DNA of 64,000 bases from Protea cynaroides (taxonomy: Eukaryota; Streptophyta; Magnoliopsida; Proteales; Proteaceae): positions 40,777,834 through 40,841,833 of the forward strand of contig CM053267.1 in the NCBI GenBank assembly GCA_028583415.1. The letters run 5' to 3'. Both the position numbers and the translations under genes were made by a program. Shown here piece by piece: positions 37,331-42,209 of this stretch; position 1 is the stretch's first letter, and each line of letters starts with the position of its first letter. Below the pieces are notes generated by a model, which saw only the letters and a list, made by a program, of their open reading frames with translations, ran no database searches and was not told the origin of the DNA.

Positions 37331-38116
37331 CACTTGGATCATTTTCGATTTTACGCTACAGTAAGAAGTAATGAAATTTACTTCAGAAGATAATATTAGA
37401 CCTATCATCTATTTGCTCGAGGTGCGGAATTTTGGGTCTCCGTGCATTTGAATGGCCGTCAGTGAGTATCTGATTTTCAAACCCAAAGGAAGGGTTCAGA
37501 AGGGTAAAGAACATATATGGAGTCCACGGAAAAAGGAAGGACCCAATACTATTTTGAATCCCGTATAAGCTTATGCCGTAATTTATTGGGGTTGTTCATA
37601 AAAGAATTTTCAAATTTGCTTTCGATGATAAAAGTTTTAAAATGGCTTTCTTTTTCGTTTCTAAATTTTCTATATCTTACTACTCCCAAATGTTAGAGTC
37701 TTGCTTAGCTTTCCATATAGAAGGCCTATATGCCCTTGAGATCATGCTAACGCGTCTGACCATAGTTTACGAGAATAAATTATTTTGCAATATATAATTG
37801 GTACACATTTGTGAGTGCATAAAACTCTTGAAGAAGAGCAATTAAAGATAGTCTCAACTGACATTCTATTTTCAGGAACACTAACAGTTCCAATGGAATA
37901 TAAAAACACAAGTAGGTTTAGTTCCCTTCAGCTACATAGGAAAAAAAAAAAGGTTGGGGGTATAGGGGTTTGAAAATGAAGAAACAATAGGAATTTAATG
38001 ATGATTTGTACCTGCTCTAATGGAGATTGAACAACCAGAGGATGAAAATCCGTCTGCAGGCGAGGGAGCGAATGGGATGCTTCTTCAGCATCGTAATCTC
38101 GAGTTTTGAATTCCAT
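21..38116 (-). CDS. VPS35L: VPS35L homologue (retriever complex subunit), exons 1-14, 3' end outside window
   Basis: The protein belongs to the VPS35L/C16orf62 family, the alpha-solenoid scaffold that joins VPS26C and VPS29 in retriever and recycles endosomal membrane proteins. I assembled 14 exons: 38012-38116, 36970-37191, 31277-31307, 30871-31055, 26406-26565, 26017-26113, 18583-18752, 18173-18330, 14811-14999, 14604-14693, 11542-11622, 9412-9555, 8263-8345 and 21-162. Phases match at every junction, giving 619 codons without a stop. Family hallmarks seen in order are a YDPL segment near residue 47, HLEELDDPQK, ADDGTMICSLP, AKETCNNWFCKIGSIRELLP, VLHHLLKELPSEVVSS and YIRDPTT. Homologues are roughly 900 or more residues long, so about a third is missing to the left. 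The start was chosen because MEFKTRDYDAEE matches the usual family N-terminus; an in-frame upstream ATG at 38140 is less likely. Introns total over 36 kb and are full of transposons, yet the coding frame is intact. Confidence 0.92.
790..1378 (-). repeat. LTR copy A (downstream LTR of the minus-strand element)
   Basis: Direct repeat partner of 3620-4210. Shared blocks include ctcaaccagcacta, gcaacaagggatcctaac and gtgactatacttgagatggg. It carries a small tandem stretch (about 1195-1260) absent from the other copy. Confidence 0.65.
2344..3064 (-). pseudogene. Unidentified reading frame inside the LTR element, two nonsense codons
   Basis: A minus-strand frame runs from about 3060 to a stop at 2344 with two in-frame nonsense codons. 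It contains EHEIEDNSTLTNSTKEAS, DCEVKHIEFLIPSKYFEER and PPEFNSHWKMKTN. I do not recognise a catalytic domain. It is probably a lineage-specific element protein or captured sequence. Confidence 0.4.
3355..3603 (-). pseudogene. Gag-like N-terminal fragment with coiled coil
   Basis: An open minus-strand stretch directly after the primer site reads VADGSSQNSVPIGEP and then QLTEKVTSMEQRFES, a heptad-like segment typical of the start of plant LTR-element gag proteins. The frame is lost further on. Placement after the primer site is the main support; the sequence itself is not diagnostic. Confidence 0.45.
3620..4210 (-). repeat. LTR copy B (upstream LTR of the minus-strand element)
   Basis: Direct repeat partner of 790-1378. 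It is immediately followed on the minus strand by the primer-binding site at 3605-3616. Confidence 0.65.
4211..6782. other. VPS35L intron 13 interior, nothing recognised
   Basis: AT-rich intron DNA with homopolymers (T run near 4850, tttta repeats near 6055-6075). I saw no gene, LTR pair or RNA gene. Confidence 0.5.
6783..7642. repeat. Inverted GGCCGAAA-rich repeat, possible DNA transposon remnant
   Basis: The left edge has tttcggccgaaa twice (about 6787-6822); the right edge (about 7565-7640) has ttcggcc and ggccgaaa motifs in the opposite sense, followed by ctgaaactgaaattcc. The arrangement suggests degenerate terminal inverted repeats around 0.7 kb of AT-rich DNA. I could not define a target duplication. 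Confidence 0.35.
7643..8262. other. VPS35L intron 13, end nearest exon 13
   Basis: AT-rich with a T run near 8060-8077; nothing else recognised. Confidence 0.5.
8263..8345 (-). CDS. VPS35L: VPS35L exon 13 (residues 545-572)
   Basis: An 83-nt exon encoding NHFVEILDVMYGSSRN, with a tgtgtag acceptor and a gtatca donor. Its last two bases (AG) are completed by exon 14. Confidence 0.88.
8346..9411. other. VPS35L intron 12
   Basis: AT-rich intron. A 24-bp unit (tattcacacaaagatccaaa) is tandemly duplicated at about 9140-9187. No gene or recognisable element. Confidence 0.5.
9412..9555 (-). CDS. VPS35L: VPS35L exon 12 (residues 497-544)
   Basis: Encodes YLTIILDGISDRA, LDSLQSIFIKLLSHF and NDVLAL between a gccag acceptor and a gtaaac donor, phase 0 both sides. 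Confidence 0.9.
9832..10390 (-). mobile_element. L1-type LINE, 3' end fragment with poly(A)
   Basis: On the minus strand the sequence encodes a degraded LINE ORF2 C-terminus including KLDFCATIYHIWMERNL, the usual end of the zinc-binding region after the L1 reverse transcriptase. A 3' untranslated part and a 25-nt A tail (T run at 9832-9856 on the plus strand) follow. The 5' part is missing, as in most L1 copies. It sits in VPS35L intron 11 in the gene's own orientation. Confidence 0.75.
10391..11541. other. Rest of VPS35L intron 11
   Basis: Contains an abrupt C run followed by an A run (about 10869-10904) and pyrimidine-rich DNA at 11030-11280. No gene recognised. Confidence 0.5.
11542..11622 (-). 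CDS. VPS35L: VPS35L exon 11 (residues 470-496)
   Basis: Encodes VVAQYDGLNEYLKVVDAYLD, closely matching the family. I place the donor at gtacgt after HYKV; an alternative GT three bases earlier would drop one residue. Confidence 0.85.
12050..12485. repeat. 210-bp tandem duplication in VPS35L intron 10
   Basis: Two almost identical units with a 210-bp period; for example aaagcatgggtaatgggttcc begins at 12067 and 12277. The copies differ by only a few bases (one inserted t; gccatattctctgt against gcgatattctcggt). The few differences imply a recent event. No homology to a known element was recognised. Confidence 0.85.
12486..14603. other. Rest of VPS35L intron 10
   Basis: Ordinary AT-rich intron sequence; nothing recognised. 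The same holds for 11623-12049 on the other side of the tandem duplication. Confidence 0.5.
14604..14693 (-). CDS. VPS35L: VPS35L exon 10 (residues 440-469)
   Basis: A 90-nt exon encoding YLNYMLLGLKLCER and AILVKIFQ, between a gtgcag acceptor and a gtattc donor, phase 0 on both sides. Confidence 0.87.
14811..14999 (-). CDS. VPS35L: VPS35L exon 9 (residues 377-439)
   Basis: Encodes SIVLHHLLKELPSEVVSS and KDYSFDQ. The acceptor (tttaaag) is weaker than the others, so the first few residues (MRLGDVL) are less certain than the rest. The donor is gtattc, phase 0. Confidence 0.85.
15000..15732. other. VPS35L intron 8, part next to exon 9
   Basis: No gene recognised. A segment near 15215-15290 (tcgagtatcgatatcggtc) looks like degraded repeat DNA but could not be assigned. 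Confidence 0.4.
15733..15818 (-). mobile_element. SINE tail fragment (Au-like, tRNA-derived)
   Basis: The stretch cccaatgcatgaggctcccg ... tgtacgcagcc resembles the body of plant Au-like SINEs read on the opposite strand. The RNA polymerase III head is absent here. Confidence 0.5.
15890..17430 (+). mobile_element. Tandemly arranged LTR retrotransposon remnants (LTR-internal-LTR-internal)
   Basis: A short LTR (about 15890-16051) and a longer one (about 16764-17283) each follow a purine-rich tract (ggggggaagg and agggggaaaa). Each starts taatgca and ends gttttgtttctgattttatt or a close variant. Both are directly followed by the same primer-like sequence (tggtatca, at 16052 and 17284) and the same leader (gagttttggg, tctattctcttgaaat). 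About 0.7 kb of internal DNA without recognisable coding lies between them. LTR plus leader on both copies indicates a tandem array. Lineage is unclear. Confidence 0.55.
17431..18013. other. VPS35L intron 8, between LTR remnants and SINE
   Basis: Nothing recognised. Confidence 0.4.
18014..18104 (+). mobile_element. SINE head fragment (Au-like, tRNA-derived)
   Basis: Contains an A box-like tggtgcaatggtaaggttgc, the stretch gacctggtggtcatg and a B box gggttcgaat, followed by atagcctctctgcgaag. This is the RNA polymerase III head of an Au-like SINE. It ends about 70 bp from exon 8. Confidence 0.7.
18173..18330 (-). CDS. VPS35L: VPS35L exon 8 (about residues 324-376)
   Basis: Begins with GYLITCIN after a gacag acceptor and ends KDTDQ before a gtcagt donor, phase 0. 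FEPAIGWIIKCLLKD matches the family's conserved helix. Confidence 0.88.
18583..18752 (-). CDS. VPS35L: VPS35L exon 7 (about residues 267-324)
   Basis: Encodes YLELAIFCCWRF, RGLADPLASAYCHLY and QKLPPHD of the solenoid. The acceptor is cttcag and the donor gtaggt, phase 1 out. The 7.3-kb intron before it (between exons 6 and 7) carries the LINE and copia nest. Confidence 0.92.
18753..19235. other. VPS35L intron 6, part next to exon 7
   Basis: AT-rich, nothing recognised before the LINE fragment begins. Confidence 0.4.
19236..19721 (+). mobile_element. RTE-type LINE fragment, left half (split by copia)
   Basis: Degraded reverse transcriptase C-terminal half. I see DLTRNIQDEVPR, a one-base deletion, then FADDIVLV (the catalytic YADD-like motif), YLGSIMNK and MTCGAEYWAIKN. 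Several stops and frameshifts are present. It continues at 24702 after the copia insertion. Confidence 0.8.
19727..19948 (+). repeat. 5' LTR of the 4.97-kb copia element
   Basis: Starts tgttgaatgtcgtcc and ends ctgaatcaaca. It has a TATA-like cttataaataaagg at about 19884. Confidence 0.93.
20720..21520 (+). pseudogene. copia gag, interrupted
   Basis: Starts MSSEITSAGTEFYMKEH and reads through the gag core with LDGSNYLMWS, then a CCHC zinc knuckle (CEHC ... HTKATC). Nonsense codons at 21020-21022, 21482-21484 and 21503-21505 each sit where a tryptophan or glycine codon would be expected. The product would form the particle shell if intact. Confidence 0.85.
21670..24465 (+). pseudogene. copia pol: integrase, reverse transcriptase, RNase H, broken
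   Basis: Integrase begins at LVHSDVWGP, with FVTFIDCYSRTTWVY and LKSDNGREY carrying two of the DDE acidic residues. A 25-codon in-frame repeat follows at 21885-22034. The RT block has QLDVKNAFLHG, LYGLKQSPRAW and YVDDIVITGS (about 23518). RNase H has DADWAGNPDRKSTSGY and ends IFTKGLP. Nonsense codons lie at 22043, 22694, 22952, 23075 and 23153, with a frameshift near 23680. The protease and GAG-pre-integrase segments are missing; gag runs into integrase. Confidence 0.88.
24473..24696 (+). repeat. 3' LTR of the 4.97-kb copia element
   Basis: Starts tgttgaatgtcgtcc after the polypurine tract and ends cttaatcaaca. Confidence 0.93.
24702..25094 (+). mobile_element. RTE-type LINE fragment, right half and 3' end
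   Basis: Continuation of 19236-19721. It carries degraded C-terminal coding and the typical RTE ending (accccatttggttgggataa) followed by a gttgtt tail, the simple-repeat end of plant RTE elements. Confidence 0.8.
25095..26016. other. VPS35L intron 6, part next to exon 6
   Basis: A T run at about 25795-25811; otherwise nothing recognised. Confidence 0.45.
26017..26113 (-). CDS. VPS35L: VPS35L exon 6 (about residues 235-267)
   Basis: Encodes DAKETCNNWFCKIGSIREL, a family signature, and ends CGC-AT before a gtaaag donor. The split codon is completed by the first base of exon 7. Confidence 0.92.
26406..26565 (-). CDS. VPS35L: VPS35L exon 5 (about residues 182-235)
   Basis: Encodes VARLLMDTSVLQFYP and WERIKRRAEYADDG up to CSLP, one of the best conserved blocks of the family. 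A gggcag acceptor and a gtctgt donor bound it; it leaves phase 1. Confidence 0.92.
27218..27300. repeat. AGTAGC microsatellite
   Basis: Imperfect hexamer repeat, read as CTACTG/GCTACT on the other strand. It lies inside the TRIM interior. Confidence 0.85.
27380..27463. repeat. Small inverted-repeat insertion (MITE-like)
   Basis: Ends tgacaaggtgcccaggcg and cgcctaggtgacaccttgac are inverted repeats of each other. It separates the TRIM primer-binding site from its LTR. Confidence 0.5.
27797..30868. other. VPS35L intron 4 remainder, degraded repeats
   Basis: About 28082-28860 has a GC-richer patch with Gly/Ser/Tyr-rich reading (SFGGYAGFGQF in one frame) that looks like the tail of a decayed transposon protein. 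I could not assign a family. The rest holds nothing recognisable. Confidence 0.35.
30871..31055 (-). CDS. VPS35L: VPS35L exon 4 (about residues 120-181), followed by a GC donor
   Basis: The exon encodes HLEELDDPQK and TRQEYVSRLHELK, strongly conserved family segments. It ends AAG with the intron starting gcaaga. No GT donor gives the right phase here, and the next exon continues in frame with VARLLMDTS, so the intron is taken as GC-AG. Confidence 0.88.
31277..31307 (-). CDS. VPS35L: VPS35L exon 3, 31-nt micro-exon (about residues 110-120)
   Basis: A 31-nt exon (MSDVIVKSGK plus one base) flanked by a ttacag acceptor and a gtatgg donor. It joins exon 2 in phase 0 and exon 4 in phase 1. The homologous segment reads MPDVVVKSGK in other plants, which is why I accept so short an exon. 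Confidence 0.8.
31664..32274 (-). mobile_element. Internally deleted copia element with target duplication acaat
   Basis: Two LTR-like repeats (31664-31894 and about 32070-32274) on the minus strand flank about 170 bp that still encode the C-terminal end of a copia polyprotein (FHYCSKLGLKDVYTPSPA) and a polypurine tract gagggggag. The 5-bp duplication acaat is at 31659-31663 and 32275-32279. The primer site and nearly all coding are gone. A G run interrupts the left LTR (31677-31688). Confidence 0.8.
32366..32438 (+). mobile_element. RTE LINE 3' terminus with (TTG)n tail
   Basis: gaagccgaccccatttac followed by ttgggataaagca and then ten or so ttg units. It is the same terminus type as 25060-25094. 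Confidence 0.7.
32514..32904 (+). repeat. 5' LTR of the 4.07-kb copia element
   Basis: Starts tgttacgaagttgg and ends gagaaattgttaca. It includes a 42-bp palindrome at 32557-32598 and a TATA-like ctctataaatacaagg near 32738. Confidence 0.93.
33315..36194 (+). pseudogene. copia gag-pol remnant
   Basis: A gag N-terminus (FKGVSNYLLWAEAIKAF) stops at about 33441 and jumps to a zinc-binding pre-integrase segment (CEACELGKHHHSSFP, about 33531). Integrase pieces include FVTFVDDYSRMTWLY and LRTDNALEY. RT has QMDVKNAFLYGDLHEEVY, IYGLKQSPRAW and a YVDDIIITG motif in a shifted frame at about 35239. RNase H (DADWAGADGDRHSTTGYY) runs to ADILTKPLFGPAY. At least three frameshifts and several stops are present. 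Confidence 0.85.
36202..36582 (+). repeat. 3' LTR of the 4.07-kb copia element
   Basis: Starts tattacgaagttgg (G to A at the second base) and ends gagaaattgttaca. The palindrome is at 36237-36278. Confidence 0.93.
36970..37191 (-). CDS. VPS35L: VPS35L exon 2 (residues 36-109)
   Basis: 74 codons between a taatag acceptor and a gtaaga donor, both phase 0. It contains LYDPLRA, a Pro-Leu-bearing N-terminal segment; in the human protein the N-terminal tail contacts VPS29, so a similar role is inferred. It also contains EWASFKRSLMQKF, conserved in plant homologues. Confidence 0.9.
37192..38011. other. VPS35L intron 1
   Basis: AT-rich, with a (TA)n tract at about 37298-37327. No element recognised. 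The short stretch 36583-36969 on the far side of exon 2 is likewise plain. Confidence 0.5.
38012..38116 (-). CDS. VPS35L: VPS35L exon 1 (residues 1-35)
   Basis: This exon runs from the start codon to LEQ and ends with a GT donor (gtacaa), phase 0. It encodes the acidic, probably disordered N-terminus with SHSLPRL, a segment conserved in plant homologues. Confidence 0.88.
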
Positions 38117-38540
38117 CGAGTCTGCGAACACTCGATACAATTCGGAAGTCTGATCTGTACCAGTCTTGTTTTACGCTCCTCTGAGTCTGAGTCTCTGACT
38201 CTTTGTTCTTCTTCTTCTTGACCGAGACTTCCGGCACGATCAGTCAGAATGGCTCCGGCATGATATTAATTACCTTCTTCTTAAATACTTACGGAGTTAC
38301 GGGGGTATTTGTTTGTAACCAAGCAAGTTACAAATAGAGATTGTAACCATATTTTGTCTGGGCTCATTTCGCCATTTCACCTTGTGTCACTTGAATGAAG
38401 TGTCCTGTTATTTAATTTTGCACTGACACGTTTCAAGTCTTTCAATCTCCCCTATATATCTTTCCCGCTTCACCTGAGGGTAGTTTTGGGAATTTCCTAA
38501 CAAGCAACCCAATGCCACATCACCACAAGGGGGAGGGGAG
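38117..38540 (-). promoter_or_regulatory. Probable VPS35L 5' leader and promoter region
   Basis: Directly upstream of the VPS35L start codon. On the plus strand it is TC-rich with a cttcttcttcttg tract (38207-38220), a common feature of plant 5' leaders. No TATA box at a convincing distance. Assignment rests on position only. Confidence 0.4.
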
Positions 38541-38783
38541 GGATTCACATCCTCTCGTGCCTCAGAGTTGGTAGGAGAGATGGTGGTTCAGATGGATGAC
38601 CGACACCTGGCTCTCGGATGAATCCGAGCCCTCCATCCGAGCCTATACCCTTGTCGGCTCAGCTTGTTGGCTGGGGTATCGGCTCGGATGGAGGGCTCGG
38701 ATTCACCCGAGAGCCAGGTGTCAGCCATCCATCCGGGCCGCCATCTCTCCTACCAAATCTCAGGCGGGAAAGGATTTCTATAC
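38541..38783. mobile_element. 243-bp palindromic Mutator-type MITE, copy 1
   Basis: Almost the whole element is one inverted repeat: the left arm ggtaggagagatgg ... gatgaatccgagccctccat matches the right arm read backwards, with a short loop near 38655-38675. A perfect 9-bp target duplication ggaggggag flanks it (38532-38540 and 38784-38792). Size and duplication length point to the Mutator superfamily. No coding capacity; a transcript would fold into a long hairpin. Confidence 0.85.
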
Positions 38784-38864
38784 GGAGGGGAGGGATTGCA
38801 GCAACCCAAGTGGCACCACGGACAGATTCCAATTGATCATTCACTCTTTTTTGGTAAAAATTGA

Positions 38865-39107
38865 AGATTCAAATCATCTTTCTTCGAGAGAATTTGGAGG
38901 AGAGGTGGCGCCCCATTTGGATGGACGATACCTGGGGCTCGGATGAATCTGAGCCCTTCATCTAAGTCGACACCGAGCCAACAAGCTGAACCGACAAGGG
39001 GTGTCGACTCGGATAGAGGTTCGCTTTCACCCGAGCCCCAAGTGTCGTCCATCCAATGGAGGCGCTACATCTTCTCTAGATTCTCTTCGAGGAGAGGATG
39101 TGGATCC
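38865..39107. mobile_element. 243-bp palindromic Mutator-type MITE, copy 2
   Basis: Same family and exactly the same length as copy 1, starting 81 bp after it. The flanking 9-mers (aaaaattga, aagaatcaa) match at six of nine positions, the three differences being transitions, so this insertion looks older. Confidence 0.8.
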
Positions 39108-39339
39108 AAGAATCAATCATTCACTTGATACAATAAAAACTCTCCACCACTATGAGCAAGAGGGCCACAGAGGGCTTCCCAGAGTACTCTAGTAGAGGAG
39201 GCCGCGGATTAGGAGAACCAAGAAAGTTGGACCCATAAACGCTAGCCAAAGTCAAAGGGGGCGGGGGCGGCGCAGGTGGGGGGGGGGGAAGGAATACTAG
39301 ATAGTGAACCTATTGGATTTGGATTGAGATCGGACTCAC

Positions 39340-39378
<39 letters not shown>

Positions 39379-40676
39379 AATAAATAAAAGCTTAGAAGAT
39401 GAGTTCGAAGGATTGGAGGATTTGGAGTGAACCAACAAAGGGGTAGATGTGGACTGGGATCGACCCCTCGGGTAAATAAGAGGTTCGGAATAAGGACTAG
39501 GATCAAGGACCAAGGGACTAACAGAATTTGAAGAGGGAGAAGCAAAAGACAAGGTGATGGGAGCACTAAACAAGATTTCAAAGATAGGAAGGGGATAGTC
39601 GAGGAAATGGAGGGCAATGGATAATAGGAAGAAGGGAAGGAGAGGAAGAAATTGGAGACAAAATGGAAGCCTGACTCCGAGGCCCTATTTGCAGGCTAGG
39701 TTACTTTTTCCAAGAGAAAGAATACGAGCGGGGGGAGGGAGACTTATCACCATGGGAAAGGTGCCGGATAGTTGGCGTAGCAAAGGGGGTGGGGTTAGAT
39801 GGGGAAGAACCAAGGTTGCAGGCTTAGTTAGTAAGTTCACGTTATACGTAAATAATGTGTGAACTGTATTATTGGGCCGAATAAAACGCCTTTTTACTAA
39901 CTATTACATAGATTCGTGAAAGTTCATGTTTTTATATTGAAACGTATTATACACGAATAATATGCATTTAAATTTGGAAAAGAGAAATTCTCTCCATGTT
40001 TTGTGTGGAGATTTTGAATTGGCACGATACAATGTATATATGTGGAGCAATTTAAGAAGATAAGTCTATAAAATGATTAGTGATAGAATTATAAAATGAT
40101 TTAAAATGACAAATCTATGGAGTGATTTAAGGAGATAAATTTGTGGAGAGTTTTAAGGAGACAAATCACAAGAGTGTGAAATTATAAATTTTAAAATTCA
40201 AACTTTAAACAAACTTTAGAACCATTACCCAACACTTCTTGTGGGATTATACTTGTTACATGTAAACCCTTAATTAGATGATGATTTTGTGTATGTTTCG
40301 GGGATTACAAAGTTTTTTGAATATAAATTTGTTTTTATATGTTATTATTCTATTTGTTAAATGATGTAGAAGTTTATTGCATAGTGAATCTATGCCTGTA
40401 TTTTTATTCCATAGGCTGTTGTACATACAATATTATTTTCGTACTCGTTTTTAAAAAACGGATTATTGATCCCCGTATCAAAGATTGTCTCCATTTAATG
40501 CCTGTACACATCGTATCCGACTTTTTCTGTACCCGAACTTACTATGGTTGTAGGCAAAGACAGGGGTGATGAGCATGCACTCTAAGAGAGAAGGTATCTT
40601 TCCTATTCAAGCTTAGAGACTCTTTCCTATTCAAGCTTAGAGGTTCAAAGGAAACAAATTCCCCTTCTTCCAGTGC
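39108..40676. other. Intergenic, no gene recognised
   Basis: Contains a (TAA)n then (TAAA)n microsatellite at 39342-39389, a G run near 39278-39288, and a 24-bp tandem repeat (ctttcctattcaagcttagag) at about 40597-40642. No host gene seen. Confidence 0.5.
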
Positions 40677-40919
40677 GGATTCACATCCTCTCCTCTCAGT
40701 GATTCAGGAGGAGAGGGGATGCCCCCCATTGGATGGCCAACACGTGGGGCTCGGGTGAATCTAAGCCCTCCATCCAAGCCGACACCGAACCGACAAGCTA
40801 AGCCAACAAGGGGTGTCAGCTCAGATGAAGGGTTCGAATTCACCAAAACCCTACGTGTAGGCCATCCAACAAAAGCGTCCCCCTCCTCCCGAATCACTGG
40901 GAGGAGAGGATTTGAATCC
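40677..40919. mobile_element. 243-bp palindromic Mutator-type MITE, copy 3
   Basis: Third member, again 243 bp, ends ggattcacatcctctcc and ggagaggatttgaatcc. cttccag occurs at both flanks (40667-40673, 40920-40926), an imperfect target duplication with a small offset on the left. Confidence 0.8.
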
Positions 40920-42209
40920 CTTCCAGCACACTGTCTACCTTATCGAGGTTCTCTAAGGCTACGAAAATATTCTAAAGAGTTAACGCCTCTTTTGCCAACT
41001 GGCTACCTTGGGCTTTTGTCTGACTGGTCACCAATAGGTTTATTGGAAATCGCAATGTCAGCAACCTTCTCATTGGCCACATTTGTACTTCTTAGGACTA
41101 AAGCAAACTTTTACCAAGAATAGCCTAATGTGATATTGACGTCAAGTCAGAGGATTAGGCAACACAACCCATCTTTTTCATTGCTCCACCTCCGTCGGCA
41201 GCCCAACAAGGCAACAAGTCAACAACTAGGGTCAGCCCTTCATCTTCCCTGACTTGCATGCGGTTTTGGTCCAGCTTGATTTTCCTTGCAAATCTCCCAC
41301 AACAACACTCGAAGGGGTCTTAAAAGCCCAAGGCTAGTTATGGACTCTTCTCCATTGTTTTAGGGAGGGGGATGAATTCTATTTTTAGCAACAATCACGA
41401 GGCACTCAAAGGTTCTATGACCAAAGACTTCACATTAGAAACACTGTTAAATTTCAGTTGAGCTTGGTCTCCCCGAGCTATCGAAGTCGAGTACACGATT
41501 GGATGCAACGATCGAAGGTTTCCTAGGTAAGAGAGAGTGAAATAATCTTCACTTCTAAAGGCTGTTGAGACCCATTTCAGAGAATGGTTAATGGTCCACA
41601 AAATTTGAGATTAAATTACAAAAATAACCCTATCTTATCATTCACCTACAATTTTGTTTAAAAGGTATAAAAGACCAGTCAGGAGTTTTGTTGTAATCAC
41701 CTTGGTTACAAACATATTTTCCCCTATTCTTAAAGTCTTCTACTCATAACCCTTTTTTCTTTTTTCTTTTTTTTTTATTTTTTATTTTTTTCAGATTTTT
41801 CCTTAAAACACAATTTCACCTCTCTTTCTCCCTTGATATTTTCAAATCTCTAAATTATAATTATCTCCATCACCCATACAAGGCATTCTCTCCAACCCAC
41901 CCTCCGGCAGCACCCCCACTCTCTCCCAAACCTCCTCTATTGGTTCCTGCGACACATCCCCCCTCTTCTCTCTCTTAATTGCCCCATCACTCTCTCTCCC
42001 CTTTCATTCCCCTTCCCGTGAAATCGTGCACCCACTTCTGCATGGCTAAAAGAGAGAGAATGTTGGGCGCTAGCTGTAGGTTTAGGTTTATTCATCTTCA
42101 AGGCATTCCCTATCATGGTTCAAGTAATTGGACTCGAATCCACTAAATCAATCAATTCATATTGGCTTTAGACTTGACTTATCCCCGGTCCAATCCAATT
42201 TTAATATTA
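40920..42209. other. Intergenic, no gene recognised
   Basis: Pyrimidine-rich at 41750-42040. The stretch ttgtaatcaccttggttacaaaca (about 41692-41715) has an inverted partner at 38310-38335, but I could not show that they bound one element. Confidence 0.45.

Noticed and set aside
38596..39192. Several open frames on both strands
   Set aside because: They fall in the palindromic MITEs and mirror each other across strands, as expected for inverted repeats.
39310..39617. Pro/Ser-rich minus-strand frame, perhaps a copia hinge or LINE ORF1
   Set aside because: Only a weak EPLIYPRG resemblance; ends in a microsatellite; too little to assign.
38304..41730. Inverted tgtttgtaaccaag words that could bound a 3.4-kb element
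   Set aside because: Only about 14 identical bases and no matching target duplication at the outer edges.
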